Origin: Acidimicrobiaceae bacterium | Lineage (GTDB): Bacteria > Actinomycetota > Acidimicrobiia > Acidimicrobiales > RAAP-2 | Length of the DNA stretch: 48,927 nt | Direction: 5' to 3' | Assembly (NCBI GenBank): GCA_003160635.1 | Contig: PMLV01000113.1 | Coordinates: 208 to 49,134 of the forward strand | Shown here: in pieces, positions 16,317 through 24,564 of the stretch | Layout of the letters: every line of letters starts with the position of its first letter | Numbering within the stretch: the stretch's first letter is position 1 | Position numbers and translations under genes: made by a program | Notes under the pieces: generated by a model | The model's database searches: none | What the model was told of the DNA's origin: nothing | Seen by the model: the letters and a program-made list of their open reading frames with translations, nothing else

Positions 16317-17699
16317 ATGACGAGGACGTACGAAGACGATCTTTCCGAATTCGCACCAGGCCCAAACCCACCTGAGCTTTCGACGAAGGTGCCGTTTGCC
16401 ATGACGGATACCAATTTCGTTCCCAAGGAACGGTACTACTCGCGTGAGTTCTTCGAATTGGAGAAGGAACATCTGTGGCCACACACCTGGCAGATGGCAG
16501 CGCGACTGGAGGAGATTCCTTGTCCTGGTGACTTCGTGGAATACGAGATAGTTGGAAACTCGATCCTCGTCATCCGCCAGCATGACGGTTCGGTAAAGGC
16601 ATTGCACAACGCGTGCCGGCATCGGGCGACACAGCTCGCAAAAGGCTGCGGCACGCTGCTCGGAGGACAGATCGTCTGCCCGTTCCACGGGTGGAGGTGG
16701 AATCTCGACGGCACATCCTCGTTCGTGTTCATCGAATCAGCATTCGACGCCGAATCCATGAAGTCGGACGACCTCCAATTACGCGAATGCCAGGTCGAAG
16801 TATGGGCCGGGATGGTGTGGATCAACTTCGATCAGAATGCCCAGCCCCTCAAGGAAGCGCTCTCGCCCGTCGCCGACATTCTCGACAGCATCGCGGTGGG
16901 CAATATGCGGGTGAAGTGGTGGAAGCAAGTGATCCTCAACGCTAATTGGAAAATCACTCAGGAGGCGTTTTTAGAGGGCTACCACGTCATGCAGACGCAC
17001 CCGCAGCTGGCGGGCGGGAGCGGGGACGTGGAAATGGGGGCATTGCAAGCACAGGCCACCGAGTACACCGCGTTCCGCAATGGTCACGGTCGATTCCAAA
17101 GCGGCGCCGGACTCGGTGAGCTTCCCATGAGTGGCGACGATTTCATCGAATTCAATCGCCTGTTGGCCGAGGGTCAAGACGCTATGGCGCTCGAGCAAGA
17201 TGTCAAGATCTTTGAAGGTATTCGCAACAAGGTCGGTGTGGACAACCCGAACTTCGCCGAAGAGGCCCTAAAGGCACTCTACGACTATGCCTACGGCGCC
17301 GGGATACCCATGGCCGAGGCCTCGGAAAACCTGAGGTTGTGGGGTGGGGAGATCTTCATCTTTCCCAACTACTTCATGCTGCCCATGTACGGCAACTCCC
17401 TGTGTTACCGGATGCGCCCCTACATGGACGACCCCGAGAAGTGTCTCTTCGATGTGTGGTCGTTGACCACCTATCCGCTGGGTCAAGAACCCGGGCGGGC
17501 GGAGCTGTTAGGGATATTCGACAAGGAGGACATCGAGCATTGGGGCCTTATCCCCCGCCAGGACTTCAGCAACATCGAACGCCAACAACAGGGTCTGCAC
17601 TCGGTGGGCTTTGAGCACCACCGCCTTTCGCCGCAGTTTGAAAAGACCATCTTGAATCTGCACCAGGAGCTGGATCGGAGAATCGCCGCTGGGAGGTAG
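16317..17699 (+). CDS. Rieske non-haem iron oxygenase, alpha subunit
   Basis: A 460-residue ring-hydroxylating oxygenase alpha subunit. The Rieske [2Fe-2S] ligands are C100-x-H102 and C121-x2-H124 (ACRH ... CPFHGW). The mononuclear iron site is marked by NWKITQEAFLEGYHVMQTHPQ, with His223 and His228; the third, acidic ligand lies in the C-terminal domain. Such enzymes hydroxylate aromatic rings, steroids or other hydrophobic substrates with NADH-derived electrons. No beta subunit, ferredoxin or reductase gene is visible in the window, so the electron donor must be encoded elsewhere. It ends 10 bases before the convergent DUF35 gene. Confidence 0.92.
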   Translation: MTRTYEDDLSEFAPGPNPPELSTKVPFAMTDTNFVPKERYYSREFFELEKEHLWPHTWQMAARLEEIPCPGDFVEYEIVGNSILVIRQHDGSVKALHNACRHRATQLAKGCGTLLGGQIVCPFHGWRWNLDGTSSFVFIESAFDAESMKSDDLQLRECQVEVWAGMVWINFDQNAQPLKEALSPVADILDSIAVGNMRVKWWKQVILNANWKITQEAFLEGYHVMQTHPQLAGGSGDVEMGALQAQATEYTAFRNGHGRFQSGAGLGELPMSGDDFIEFNRLLAEGQDAMALEQDVKIFEGIRNKVGVDNPNFAEEALKALYDYAYGAGIPMAEASENLRLWGGEIFIFPNYFMLPMYGNSLCYRMRPYMDDPEKCLFDVWSLTTYPLGQEPGRAELLGIFDKEDIEHWGLIPRQDFSNIERQQQGLHSVGFEHHRLSPQFEKTILNLHQELDRRIAAGR

Positions 17700-17709
17700 C
17701 GACCGCCGC

Positions 17710-18129
17710 CTACCGTCGAGTGGCTTCATCACTTTTCCTGTGATCACTGGCGATACGAAATATCGGCACTGACTCAGAGTCACCAGATCGATCGAATTCG
17801 ATGTGCAATGCCATATCCACGTCAAGCGCCTCGGGGTCAGCATCTGCGATCTGAGACCACCACCATGGACCTTCCTCGAGTTCGGCGATGGCGAGCACCG
17901 TCGGATGCTCTTCGTCGACGTTGTACGTGACTGCCCAACTCACCAATCGAGCCCTACCGCAGGCCGGCTCCCAGACCAAGTCGATTCCGGAGCACGATGC
18001 ACATGTCGTCGCCTGTGGTTCCGACGCTGAGGCGCATGTCTGGCAACGGCGGATCAGAAACTCCCCGCGAGCAGACGCGTCAAAAAAGGGGGCGCTGGAC
18101 TCATCCCTGCCAACCGGTCCCACTGGCAT
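17710..18129 (-). CDS. DUF35/OB-fold zinc-ribbon protein, partner of the Ltp2-like protein
   Basis: A 139-residue acyl-CoA-associated OB-fold protein. An N-terminal rubredoxin-like zinc ribbon is formed by CQTC and CASC (about residues 30-47), followed by the OB fold with VSWAVTYNVDEEHPTVLAIAELEEGPW. The start at 18129 is chosen because it removes overlap with the thiolase-like gene (16-base gap) and gives the normal SSAPFFDASARGEFLIRRC start; GGAAAGGA lies upstream. In steroid side-chain degradation the retro-aldolase Ltp2 works only with the DUF35 domain of ChsH2; gene adjacency here suggests an equivalent complex. Confidence 0.85.
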   Translation of the reverse strand: MPVGPVGRDESSAPFFDASARGEFLIRRCQTCASASEPQATTCASCSGIDLVWEPACGRARLVSWAVTYNVDEEHPTVLAIAELEEGPWWWSQIADADPEALDVDMALHIEFDRSGDSESVPIFRIASDHRKSDEATRR

Positions 18130-18145
18130 CGTGCAGGTCCTTTCC

Positions 18146-19306
18146 TTACGCGACCGAGCGTGACCCAAGGATCAGTGTGGAATGGTGGTCAAACACCCCA
18201 CCGTTCCCACTGACAAGGGCCACGTCGTGATTCGGAGACTGCCGGGCGCCACCTTGACCGCGTACCTGGATAATTGCCTCCGATAATGGCGTCATCCCCC
18301 ACATGTAAAACGAAGAGAGCTGTCCCCCACCAGTGTTGAGCTTCATTGGTCCCTCCGGTCCCAGGACGCCACTCGCCACATACTCGCCTCCCTCACCCTT
18401 CTTGCAGAAGCCGTAGTCCTCGAGGCTGAGGAGGACCGTGAAGGTGTAGCAATCGTAGAGTTGCACCACGTCAATGTCCTCGACCTTCAGTCCGGCCATT
18501 TCCAGCGCAGCAGGGCCTGAACGCACCGCTGGTGACACGAGACCGAAATCGTCGTCCCGCATTCGAAAATTACCTCGGTGGGATTGCGCCCATCCCAACA
18601 CATGTACCGCCGGCTGGCGCAACGCAGCCGCGCGTTCGGCGCTGGTAACGACGACGGCAACGCCACCGTTGGAGACAAGACAGCAATCGAGAAGGTGCAA
18701 CGGATCGGCAATCCAACGCGACCTCTGATGATCCGCCAAGGTAATGGAGTCCCGCATCTGAGCCAGCGGATTCATCGTCGCCCAATGACGCTGCGCGACG
18801 GCGATATGGCCCAACTGCTCGCTCGTCGTTCCGTAGCGAAGCATGTGGCGCCGCGCGGCGAGAGCGTACATCTGGTTGGCTCCTCGGATACCGGCTGCGC
18901 CGGCCAGTCCATCCCAACCCGATGGCTTGGCGCGGCTGTAGGCCGTCCCCGCACCAGCTTCTGGCTGAAGAGGGGCGTCGGCAAAGACACACACGACTGT
19001 CTCAGCCATTCCTGCGCCGACCGACATGGCCGCTGTCTGGATCATCGCTCCAGCAGTGGATCCATATGCCTGCATCTCAATGAGGAGCGAGAGGTCCTTG
19101 AGCTGCAGCGTCCGCTGTAGTGACAGGCTCACGCCGCCAGATATTCCGCTGGACACGAGCAGACCGTCGATATCGGTCAGCGACAGTCCTGCGTCATCCA
19201 CCGCACGACGTACGGCCTCGGCGGCGAACTCTGCTGGTGCCAACCCATACACTTTTCCCATTTCCGTGATACCGAGACCGGTGATAGCTGCAGAGCGCGA
19301 GTTCAT
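18146..19306 (-). CDS. Thiolase-superfamily Ltp2-like protein (probable retro-aldolase)
   Basis: A 386-residue thiolase-fold protein of the SCP-x/lipid-transfer branch. The region where thiolases hold their nucleophilic cysteine reads EMQAYGSTAGAM (residues 77-88) with no cysteine, so thiolysis is unlikely. The later motifs QLYDCYTFTVLLSLEDYGFC and NTGGGQLSSFYMWGM are those of Ltp2-like aldolases, which use tyrosines to cleave beta-hydroxyacyl-CoA. Its stop is 16 bases before the DUF35 start, and its own start overlaps the ECH stop by 4 bases (19303-19306). ECH, aldolase and DUF35 would hydrate and then cleave an enoyl-CoA side chain. Confidence 0.85.
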   Translation of the reverse strand: MNSRSAAITGLGITEMGKVYGLAPAEFAAEAVRRAVDDAGLSLTDIDGLLVSSGISGGVSLSLQRTLQLKDLSLLIEMQAYGSTAGAMIQTAAMSVGAGMAETVVCVFADAPLQPEAGAGTAYSRAKPSGWDGLAGAAGIRGANQMYALAARRHMLRYGTTSEQLGHIAVAQRHWATMNPLAQMRDSITLADHQRSRWIADPLHLLDCCLVSNGGVAVVVTSAERAAALRQPAVHVLGWAQSHRGNFRMRDDDFGLVSPAVRSGPAALEMAGLKVEDIDVVQLYDCYTFTVLLSLEDYGFCKKGEGGEYVASGVLGPEGPMKLNTGGGQLSSFYMWGMTPLSEAIIQVRGQGGARQSPNHDVALVSGNGGVFDHHSTLILGSRSVA

Positions 19307-20130
19307 TCAGCACTCCAAACCGGCGTTCTTCTCTCCGCAAACGCCTTCGGGCCTTCTTGCGCGTCGCTGCTCCGCATGAGGTCCTTCAACTCTTTCGCAG
19401 AAAGGTCCCATGCGGCAGCCTCTGCCTCGATCCGCTGATCAATGATGCCTTTGGCGACACGCTTACTGTGCTGGACGGCAAGTGGGGAGTTTGCGCAGAT
19501 TCGTTCTGCCAAATCCACCGCGGTGTCAAGGACGTCGCCCTGAGGCACTACTGCATTGACCAGATGCAATTCGAGTGCCATCGCCGCAGTGATCGGATCA
19601 CCAGTCAGGATCATGCTCATTGCCACTTTCGGCGGGATTTGCGCAGGAAGTCGGAACAAACCTCCGGCCCCGGCAAAGATTCCCCGCTTTACCTCGGGCA
19701 AGCCAAAGATTGCCTCTTCAGCTGCTACTGCAAGATCGCTGGCAAGCACGAGCTCCGTACCACCACCCAGAGCCATTCCGTTCACCGCGGCAATGGTTGG
19801 TTTACTGATGTGGTGGTTCACGTAACCAGCAAATCCCCACATTGCTCGCGTGGGGTCATCCGAAATGGTCCGTTCCCCCCTAGCCAGCGCCTTGAGGTCC
19901 GCCCCCGCGCAGAAGGCCCTGTCACCTGCTCCAGTGAGGACGATTGCCCACACGCCTCGGTCCCCTTCGGCCTCGGCAAGAGCATCCCCGATACCCACCG
20001 AGACCGCCAAGTTGACCGCATTGCGAACGTTCGGCCGATTGATGGTGATGATCATTACGGCCCCGATCCGTTCGACCAGCACTGATCGGTCGGCGTCATC
20101 CGACCCGGACGTAACTGGATTGGCCATCAT
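19303..20130 (-). CDS. Enoyl-CoA hydratase (crotonase family, both glutamates present)
   Basis: A 275-residue crotonase. It has the oxyanion-hole segment FCAGADLKAL, GMALGGGTELVLASDLAVA and FGLPEVKRGIFAGAGG, so both catalytic glutamates of a true hydratase are in place, unlike the homologue at 8143-8925. The start at 20130 (ATG ATG) is preferred over 20151 because GGAGGG lies about seven bases upstream. It is followed by the Ltp2-like gene with a 4-base overlap. The role inferred is hydration of an enoyl-CoA before retro-aldol cleavage. A weak operator-like sequence lies about 80 bases upstream inside the end of the CocE gene. Confidence 0.88.
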   Translation of the reverse strand: MMANPVTSGSDDADRSVLVERIGAVMIITINRPNVRNAVNLAVSVGIGDALAEAEGDRGVWAIVLTGAGDRAFCAGADLKALARGERTISDDPTRAMWGFAGYVNHHISKPTIAAVNGMALGGGTELVLASDLAVAAEEAIFGLPEVKRGIFAGAGGLFRLPAQIPPKVAMSMILTGDPITAAMALELHLVNAVVPQGDVLDTAVDLAERICANSPLAVQHSKRVAKGIIDQRIEAEAAAWDLSAKELKDLMRSSDAQEGPKAFAERRTPVWSAE

Positions 20131-20205
20131 TACCTTCCCTCCTGCAGGCATTCTCTCATGGCAAGGGTGTCGGCCACCGTGAGCTCAAGGTCACCAGAGT
20201 CTCTC

Positions 20206-21957
20206 CTACCTGACGTCAGCGTCAATTATCGGCAGGATCAATCTGGACGGAAATGCTCGGCTGTGATGTATCCGATTGACGGCCTGACAGATGTCAGCCT
20301 GATGTTCGGCTGCAATCGCTTCACCCGTGTTGGTGTTCCGATCGAAGCGGGGGAAGTTACTGCTCGACACTTCAAGCCGGATTCGGTGCCCGGCGGCAAA
20401 TACGTTCGCTGTCGCAACAAGATCTATCGCGATCTCATAGGTCTGACCCGGTTCAATGCACGACGGCTCTGACATCGATTCACGGAATCGGGCACGCAAT
20501 ATGCCTTCTGTCAAGTTGACCGTTCGCCCGTCGGGCCACACATCGACCAACTTTCCGGTGAAATCGGTGTCGCGCGCTGACGAAGAGATATGGAGCACCA
20601 GCTCGACGGGGCCGATGACCTGGAGTGGCGCTGCCAGGGGCTCAGAGGTATAGCAAAGGACATCCGGGCGCCCCTCTGGGATTCTCTGATCTCGAGGGCC
20701 GGCGTTGGCAGCGACATTCAAGCCCGGGAGATATGTAGGGCCCCCGGTCGTCGGGACTGGATGGCGCGGGTCGTACAGGTAGACGTCTTCGGGCTCATTG
20801 CCTGGCGGCTCAAGGGAAAGCGCGCCGTTCCCAGCGGCCGAATTTGCCTGGCCGTCGCTGTGCAGAAAAAAGTCGCAATAGTCGGTTTCAGGGAGGGGCC
20901 AGTCGTCGGCACTAAGCCACCGGTTGCTACCCATGACAAACAGTTGAACCGGCTTCTCGTCCGCCAATCCGTTGTCGATACCCTTCAGGAGCCAATCGAA
21001 CCAACGAAGTTGTAGACCGGTGATGTCGAACGCATCCGTTCCCGCGAGCAAGCCAAAGGAGCGTTCGGGGAATGCGCCGACAAACGCCCCATGTGACCAT
21101 GGGCCGATCACCAATCGTTGACATCGTCGGGCGTCCTCGCTCCCGCCCAGCGCTTTCATTCCGACATAGTTGGCCAAGGTGCCCTTTAGGAACAGGTCGT
21201 ACCAACCCCCCATATTGAGAGCAGGCGCAACTATGTCTCCGAAGGACTCACGCGGGGCCGTTTTCTTCCAATACTCATCGTAGGTTGGGTGGTTCAACCA
21301 TTCCTCGTAGAACGGCGCCAAGTTCTCCAGCTCGGCTATCCAATGAGACGGCTCATGTGTGTAGAGCTCCTCGACATTGTCCACCGAGGCGACGAGGGCT
21401 GCAATCTCTTCAGGTTTGGCATCACCAAGGCTGACACGCCGTCCTAACTCTCCGAACGCAAGTGAGGAAAGGGTCCAAAGGAGGTTGAATCCCAGATGAA
21501 ATGCGCCCCCCTGATAGGCCCACCCATCGTAATACTGGTCAGTAGTCAGGAATGGGGCCATCGCCTTGAGCGCGGGCGGAGCTTGAGAGGCCGCCGTCCA
21601 CTGGGTCGCCCCCAGATACGAACCACCGAACATGCCCACGGTCCCGGTCGACCACGGTTGTGCGGCCGCCCACGTGATGGTGTCCGCGCCGTCCTGGGCT
21701 TCGTCGAGGAACGGCCGGAAAGAACCCTCTGATGCAAAACGGCCGCGAGTGTCCTGGACGACGACGACGTAACCCGCCTGGACCGCTCGAAGCACATCGA
21801 AGCTGAAGTTGACGAGTTTTTGGAGTTCTTTGTTGTACGGCAGGCGGGTCAACAGGACCGGATACTCCGCAGATGAGTCCGGGCGGTACACGTCGGCGGA
21901 GAGTTTCACCCCGTCACGCATCGTCACGGGTACGTTCTTCTCAATACAGATATTCAT
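20206..21957 (-). CDS. CocE/NonD-family alpha/beta hydrolase
   Basis: A 583-residue hydrolase of the CocE/X-Pro dipeptidyl-peptidase family. The serine nucleophile sits in GMFGGSYLG (about residue 113), the acid in NMGGWYDLFLKG and the histidine in VIGPWSHGAF. The C-terminal part (about 340-575) is the jelly-roll domain of this family, with PGQTYEIAIDLVATANVFAAGHRIRLEVSSSNFPR. No signal peptide is seen, so it is probably cytoplasmic. It could hydrolyse an ester or lactone formed by the Baeyer-Villiger enzyme. GGAAGGA precedes the ATG. It ends 75 bases before the ECH start, consistent with a shared transcript. Confidence 0.87.
   Translation of the reverse strand: MNICIEKNVPVTMRDGVKLSADVYRPDSSAEYPVLLTRLPYNKELQKLVNFSFDVLRAVQAGYVVVVQDTRGRFASEGSFRPFLDEAQDGADTITWAAAQPWSTGTVGMFGGSYLGATQWTAASQAPPALKAMAPFLTTDQYYDGWAYQGGAFHLGFNLLWTLSSLAFGELGRRVSLGDAKPEEIAALVASVDNVEELYTHEPSHWIAELENLAPFYEEWLNHPTYDEYWKKTAPRESFGDIVAPALNMGGWYDLFLKGTLANYVGMKALGGSEDARRCQRLVIGPWSHGAFVGAFPERSFGLLAGTDAFDITGLQLRWFDWLLKGIDNGLADEKPVQLFVMGSNRWLSADDWPLPETDYCDFFLHSDGQANSAAGNGALSLEPPGNEPEDVYLYDPRHPVPTTGGPTYLPGLNVAANAGPRDQRIPEGRPDVLCYTSEPLAAPLQVIGPVELVLHISSSARDTDFTGKLVDVWPDGRTVNLTEGILRARFRESMSEPSCIEPGQTYEIAIDLVATANVFAAGHRIRLEVSSSNFPRFDRNTNTGEAIAAEHQADICQAVNRIHHSRAFPSRLILPIIDADVR
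20211..20230. promoter_or_regulatory. Doubtful operator-like copy (about 14 of 20)
   Basis: TGACGTCAGC then GTCAATTATC resembles the shared element at about 14 of 20 positions, and TGACGTCA is itself palindromic. It overlaps the last codons of the CocE gene upstream of the ECH start. Similar scores can occur by chance, so this is only a note. Confidence 0.2.
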
Positions 21958-22398
21958 CGAGCGGAATCCTTCCCCGAAACCGACCTCGCTGCCAGCGCCT
22001 CACCGATAACTCCGATGGCGCGGAGCAGACCCCGCTCTCGACACGAGAGCATCGAGGACGGAAGAACCGGCAGCAGGTGAGGGGACAGCAGGCCACTCGT
22101 CGCCGAGCCCCTCTTGCGCACGCTCCGAACAGGACAGCGAGGAGAAGACTCCAAGCGGTTGAACGGTTGGAACGAAAGCTCGGAAGGCTCTTTTCGGCGA
22201 GCGTGATGATCTTCGTAGTTCGGCGATGACGACGTCGTTCCCGGCGTCGGCCAGAAGTTTGGTGCAGTACGGCCCTGATGCACCGTGAGTGAAATCGGGC
22301 ATTCGTGTTTGCTCGAGGATCCATCGATCCACTGCCGTCCATGTACGCTGGACCAGGTTCCCCGCCCTTGTTGTAATGATCAAAGAATACGCCTAAAC
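21958..22398. other. Spacer between divergent units, mostly without function
   Basis: About 440 bases between the CocE start and the acyl-CoA dehydrogenase unit. Apart from a short CoA-transferase-like remnant on the minus strand (22219-22302) and the promoter at its right end, open frames here are short, overlap each other and show no domain. It looks like decayed coding sequence. Confidence 0.5.
22219..22302 (-). pseudogene. Remnant of a CaiB/BaiF CoA-transferase N-terminus
   Basis: The minus-strand translation MPDFTHGASGPYCTKLLADA followed by GNDVVIAE matches the family's N-terminal Rossmann-like start (DxTxxxAGPYCTKLLADLGADVIKVE). The typical continuation with the catalytic Asp region is missing, and all frames close soon after. 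This is about 28 codons of homology and nothing more, so it is a relic at best. Confidence 0.5.
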
Positions 22399-22399
22399 T
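22394..22399 (+). promoter_or_regulatory. Predicted -10 box TAAACT of the dehydrogenase/BVMO unit
   Basis: TAAACT is a TANNNT-type -10 hexamer. Transcription would begin about seven bases on, at or near the ATG at 22407, which suggests a leaderless mRNA. The operator copy at 22399-22418 would lie directly on the start point. Confidence 0.45.
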
Positions 22400-22418
22400 G
22401 ATGTCGATGTCAATCTCG
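22399..22418. promoter_or_regulatory. Operator-like palindrome copy (18 of 20) overlapping the start codon
   Basis: TGATGTCGAT then GTCAATCTCG matches the shared element at 18 of 20 positions. It begins two bases before the ATG at 22401 and includes the alternative ATG at 22407. Binding here would block initiation directly rather than cover the -35 region. Confidence 0.65.
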
Positions 22419-23594
22419 ATACAAGGCCCTGAGCCGGCCTCTCCGCACATCGAGAGCCACCCGCTCAGCCTCGCCCCGCTGACGACGTTCAGGTCCGAGT
22501 TCCTGGCATGGTGCCGGGCCAACTCCGCCGAACTCGCGGCGCATACGCTCCCCCATCCGGACTATGAGACCCGTGTCATCGCCGCGCGCTCCCTACAACG
22601 CGTCCTTTTCGACGCTGGTTGGTCCAGGTTTGGGTGGCCCACATGGGTGGGCGGTTTGGGCGGAAGCGCCCTACACAGGGGAATCGTCTTTGAAGAGCTC
22701 AGCCAGATTGGATGGCATGGACCCGCTATTTTCGAACACCTCGAGATCATCGCTCCCACGTTGCTCGAGTTCGGTGACACCGATTTCGTGGCCGAGAGAT
22801 TCCCTAGGTTTCTCGACGGTACTCAGTCGTGGGTTCAGGGCTTTTCCGAACCCGATGCGGGGTCGGACCTCGCATCGCTGCGCACCCGCGGCGTAATTGA
22901 CGACGGTTGCATCGTCATCACCGGACAAAAAATCTGGACCAGCTGGGCCAAGTGGGGCCATACCTGCCTCGCATTGGTGCGAACCGGTTCAACCGAAGAG
23001 CGCCACCGCGGGCTGACCATGGTCGCCGTTGATCTGGAATCACCAGGAGTAGACGTACGGCCCATCCAGCAGGCGAACGGCACCTACGAACTCGCCGAAG
23101 TGTTCTTTGACGAGGTCCGGGCTCCAATTGACCAAATTATTGGGGAGATCAACGGTGGCTGGGCAGTGGCAATGCACCTCCTGGCCCATGAGAGGGGCAC
23201 CCTCGCCTGGTTCCGTCACAATCACTTTCGTCAGCGCCTGGCTCAAGGTGCCGAGGCATCCACTCCTGTCGAGGATGCAGCCCTCGGAGCCGCAATCGTG
23301 CAGCTCGCCGGACTGCGTGCCACAGCTGGCCGCCAGTTGGCAGTCGACGCGGCCGGGGGCTCGCTGGGCCCAACCGCAGCATTTACCAAGCTCCTCATGA
23401 CACGACTCGAACAGCAGCTCTACGACGTGCTGCTTCGCATCCATGGGGCACGCATGGGCTTCGGCGCCGGTAATGCCGATGATCAGCTTCTTCATCAGGA
23501 GTACCTCTTCTCACGGGTTGTCACGATTTATGGCGGCAGCGAACAGATGCAGCTAATGACCCTGGCAAACCGGGTGTTGAAGTTGGGAACCTGA
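22401..23594 (+). CDS. Acyl-CoA dehydrogenase, larger subunit of a two-gene pair
   Basis: A 397-residue acyl-CoA dehydrogenase with full flavin-binding motifs: WVQGFSEPDAGSDLASLRTR, ITGQKIWTSWAKWG and a C-terminal VTIYGGSEQMQLMTLANRV. The residue at the classical glutamate position (YEGT) is glycine (YGGS). The start may be ATG 22401 or, if leaderless, ATG 22407; both fall inside the operator copy, and there is no ribosome-binding site. It is followed after one base by a smaller, flavin-motif-poor homologue, the arrangement of actinobacterial alpha2beta2 dehydrogenases such as FadE26/27 and FadE28/29. First gene of a unit with the BVMO. Confidence 0.88.
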   Translation: MSMSISIQGPEPASPHIESHPLSLAPLTTFRSEFLAWCRANSAELAAHTLPHPDYETRVIAARSLQRVLFDAGWSRFGWPTWVGGLGGSALHRGIVFEELSQIGWHGPAIFEHLEIIAPTLLEFGDTDFVAERFPRFLDGTQSWVQGFSEPDAGSDLASLRTRGVIDDGCIVITGQKIWTSWAKWGHTCLALVRTGSTEERHRGLTMVAVDLESPGVDVRPIQQANGTYELAEVFFDEVRAPIDQIIGEINGGWAVAMHLLAHERGTLAWFRHNHFRQRLAQGAEASTPVEDAALGAAIVQLAGLRATAGRQLAVDAAGGSLGPTAAFTKLLMTRLEQQLYDVLLRIHGARMGFGAGNADDQLLHQEYLFSRVVTIYGGSEQMQLMTLANRVLKLGT

Positions 23595-23595
23595 C

Positions 23596-24564
23596 GTGAA
23601 CGACTATTTGGCCTTCGTCGAGGTTGCTCGGAGCATCCTGTCCGAGCGGCCCGAACAAGCATTCGCGGAACTCGGACTCGGTGAGCTCCTCAGCGACCCC
23701 GACAGCCCAGAAGCCGAATTCGCAGGGTATGCGTTCCTTGAGGCGCAAGGCTTCTCGGGAGCGACGACAGCGGCTCTCTCCCGAGTCGCTCTGAACGACC
23801 CAGTCATTCAGGGCGCAATCAATGGCCGAGGGACATTGCCGCTCGCCCTCCCGTTAGAGGATGTGGGGCCCTCGGTTTGGATGGTCTTCGGACCGCCACC
23901 CAACGAAGTGCTCGTGGATATCCCCGAGCGAGGCCTTGTAAAGGCGACTTGCTCCTTGGCTCCTGACGTCAGGAGTGCGCTCATCAGCGATAGCTACGCC
24001 CAGGTGGTGCAACTGGATTCCACCGCGGGGAGTGTCCTCCTTCCAGAACTCCAGATGAAGCCCCTGCGACCAGCAATTACAGCCCGCATCCGCTTCGGTG
24101 CTGCCGCGGAGATACTCGGTGCCTGTGATCGCATGCTCGAGGACGCCGTGGTGTACACACAGGCTCGAAGTCAGTTTGGAAAGTCGATCGCAAGCTTCCA
24201 ATCGATGCGCGACATTCTCGCGTGGGCCTCAACAGAAAGGCACCAGTTGAGGGAACTGTTGTCCTGCTGCTGGTCACTGCAGCCTTTGCGATCGCCCGAT
24301 GTCGAAATAGCTGCCGTGGCGAAGGCCCTGGCCGGCCATTGTGGTCTGCGAATCGCGCAGCTGACGTTGCAGGCCACTGGAGCAATCGCGTTCACGGCCC
24401 CGCACGGCCATACAGGCCACAACAGACGGATCCTGGCGCTCAACGCCGTAGCAGGATCCTCCGCAGAACTTCAGCGTGAAATCGGCGCAGCAGCACGGCA
24501 GAGCGGCACGGTCCCCTCCCTCTTCAGCCTCGACGAACTCGCGACCTCGCTAGGAGGATCGTGA
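23596..24564 (+). CDS. Acyl-CoA dehydrogenase-like smaller subunit
   Basis: A 322-residue dehydrogenase-fold protein that keeps the C-terminal helical domain (AAAEILGACDRMLEDAVVYT, ARSQFGKSIASFQSMRDILA, LQATGAIAFTAPHGHTGHNRR) but has lost the flavin-binding SEPDxGSD stretch of the middle domain. This is the partner-subunit pattern of heteromeric FadE enzymes, in which the degenerate chain helps build the active site. GTG start one base after the previous stop; its own stop overlaps the BVMO start in GTGA. Function therefore depends on the preceding gene. Confidence 0.83.
   Translation: MNDYLAFVEVARSILSERPEQAFAELGLGELLSDPDSPEAEFAGYAFLEAQGFSGATTAALSRVALNDPVIQGAINGRGTLPLALPLEDVGPSVWMVFGPPPNEVLVDIPERGLVKATCSLAPDVRSALISDSYAQVVQLDSTAGSVLLPELQMKPLRPAITARIRFGAAAEILGACDRMLEDAVVYTQARSQFGKSIASFQSMRDILAWASTERHQLRELLSCCWSLQPLRSPDVEIAAVAKALAGHCGLRIAQLTLQATGAIAFTAPHGHTGHNRRILALNAVAGSSAELQREIGAAARQSGTVPSLFSLDELATSLGGS

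Noticed and set aside
17695-17720. Short GGTAG/CTACC hairpin between the Rieske and DUF35 genes
   Set aside because: A 5-bp stem across the stop codons with no T tract; too weak to call a terminator.
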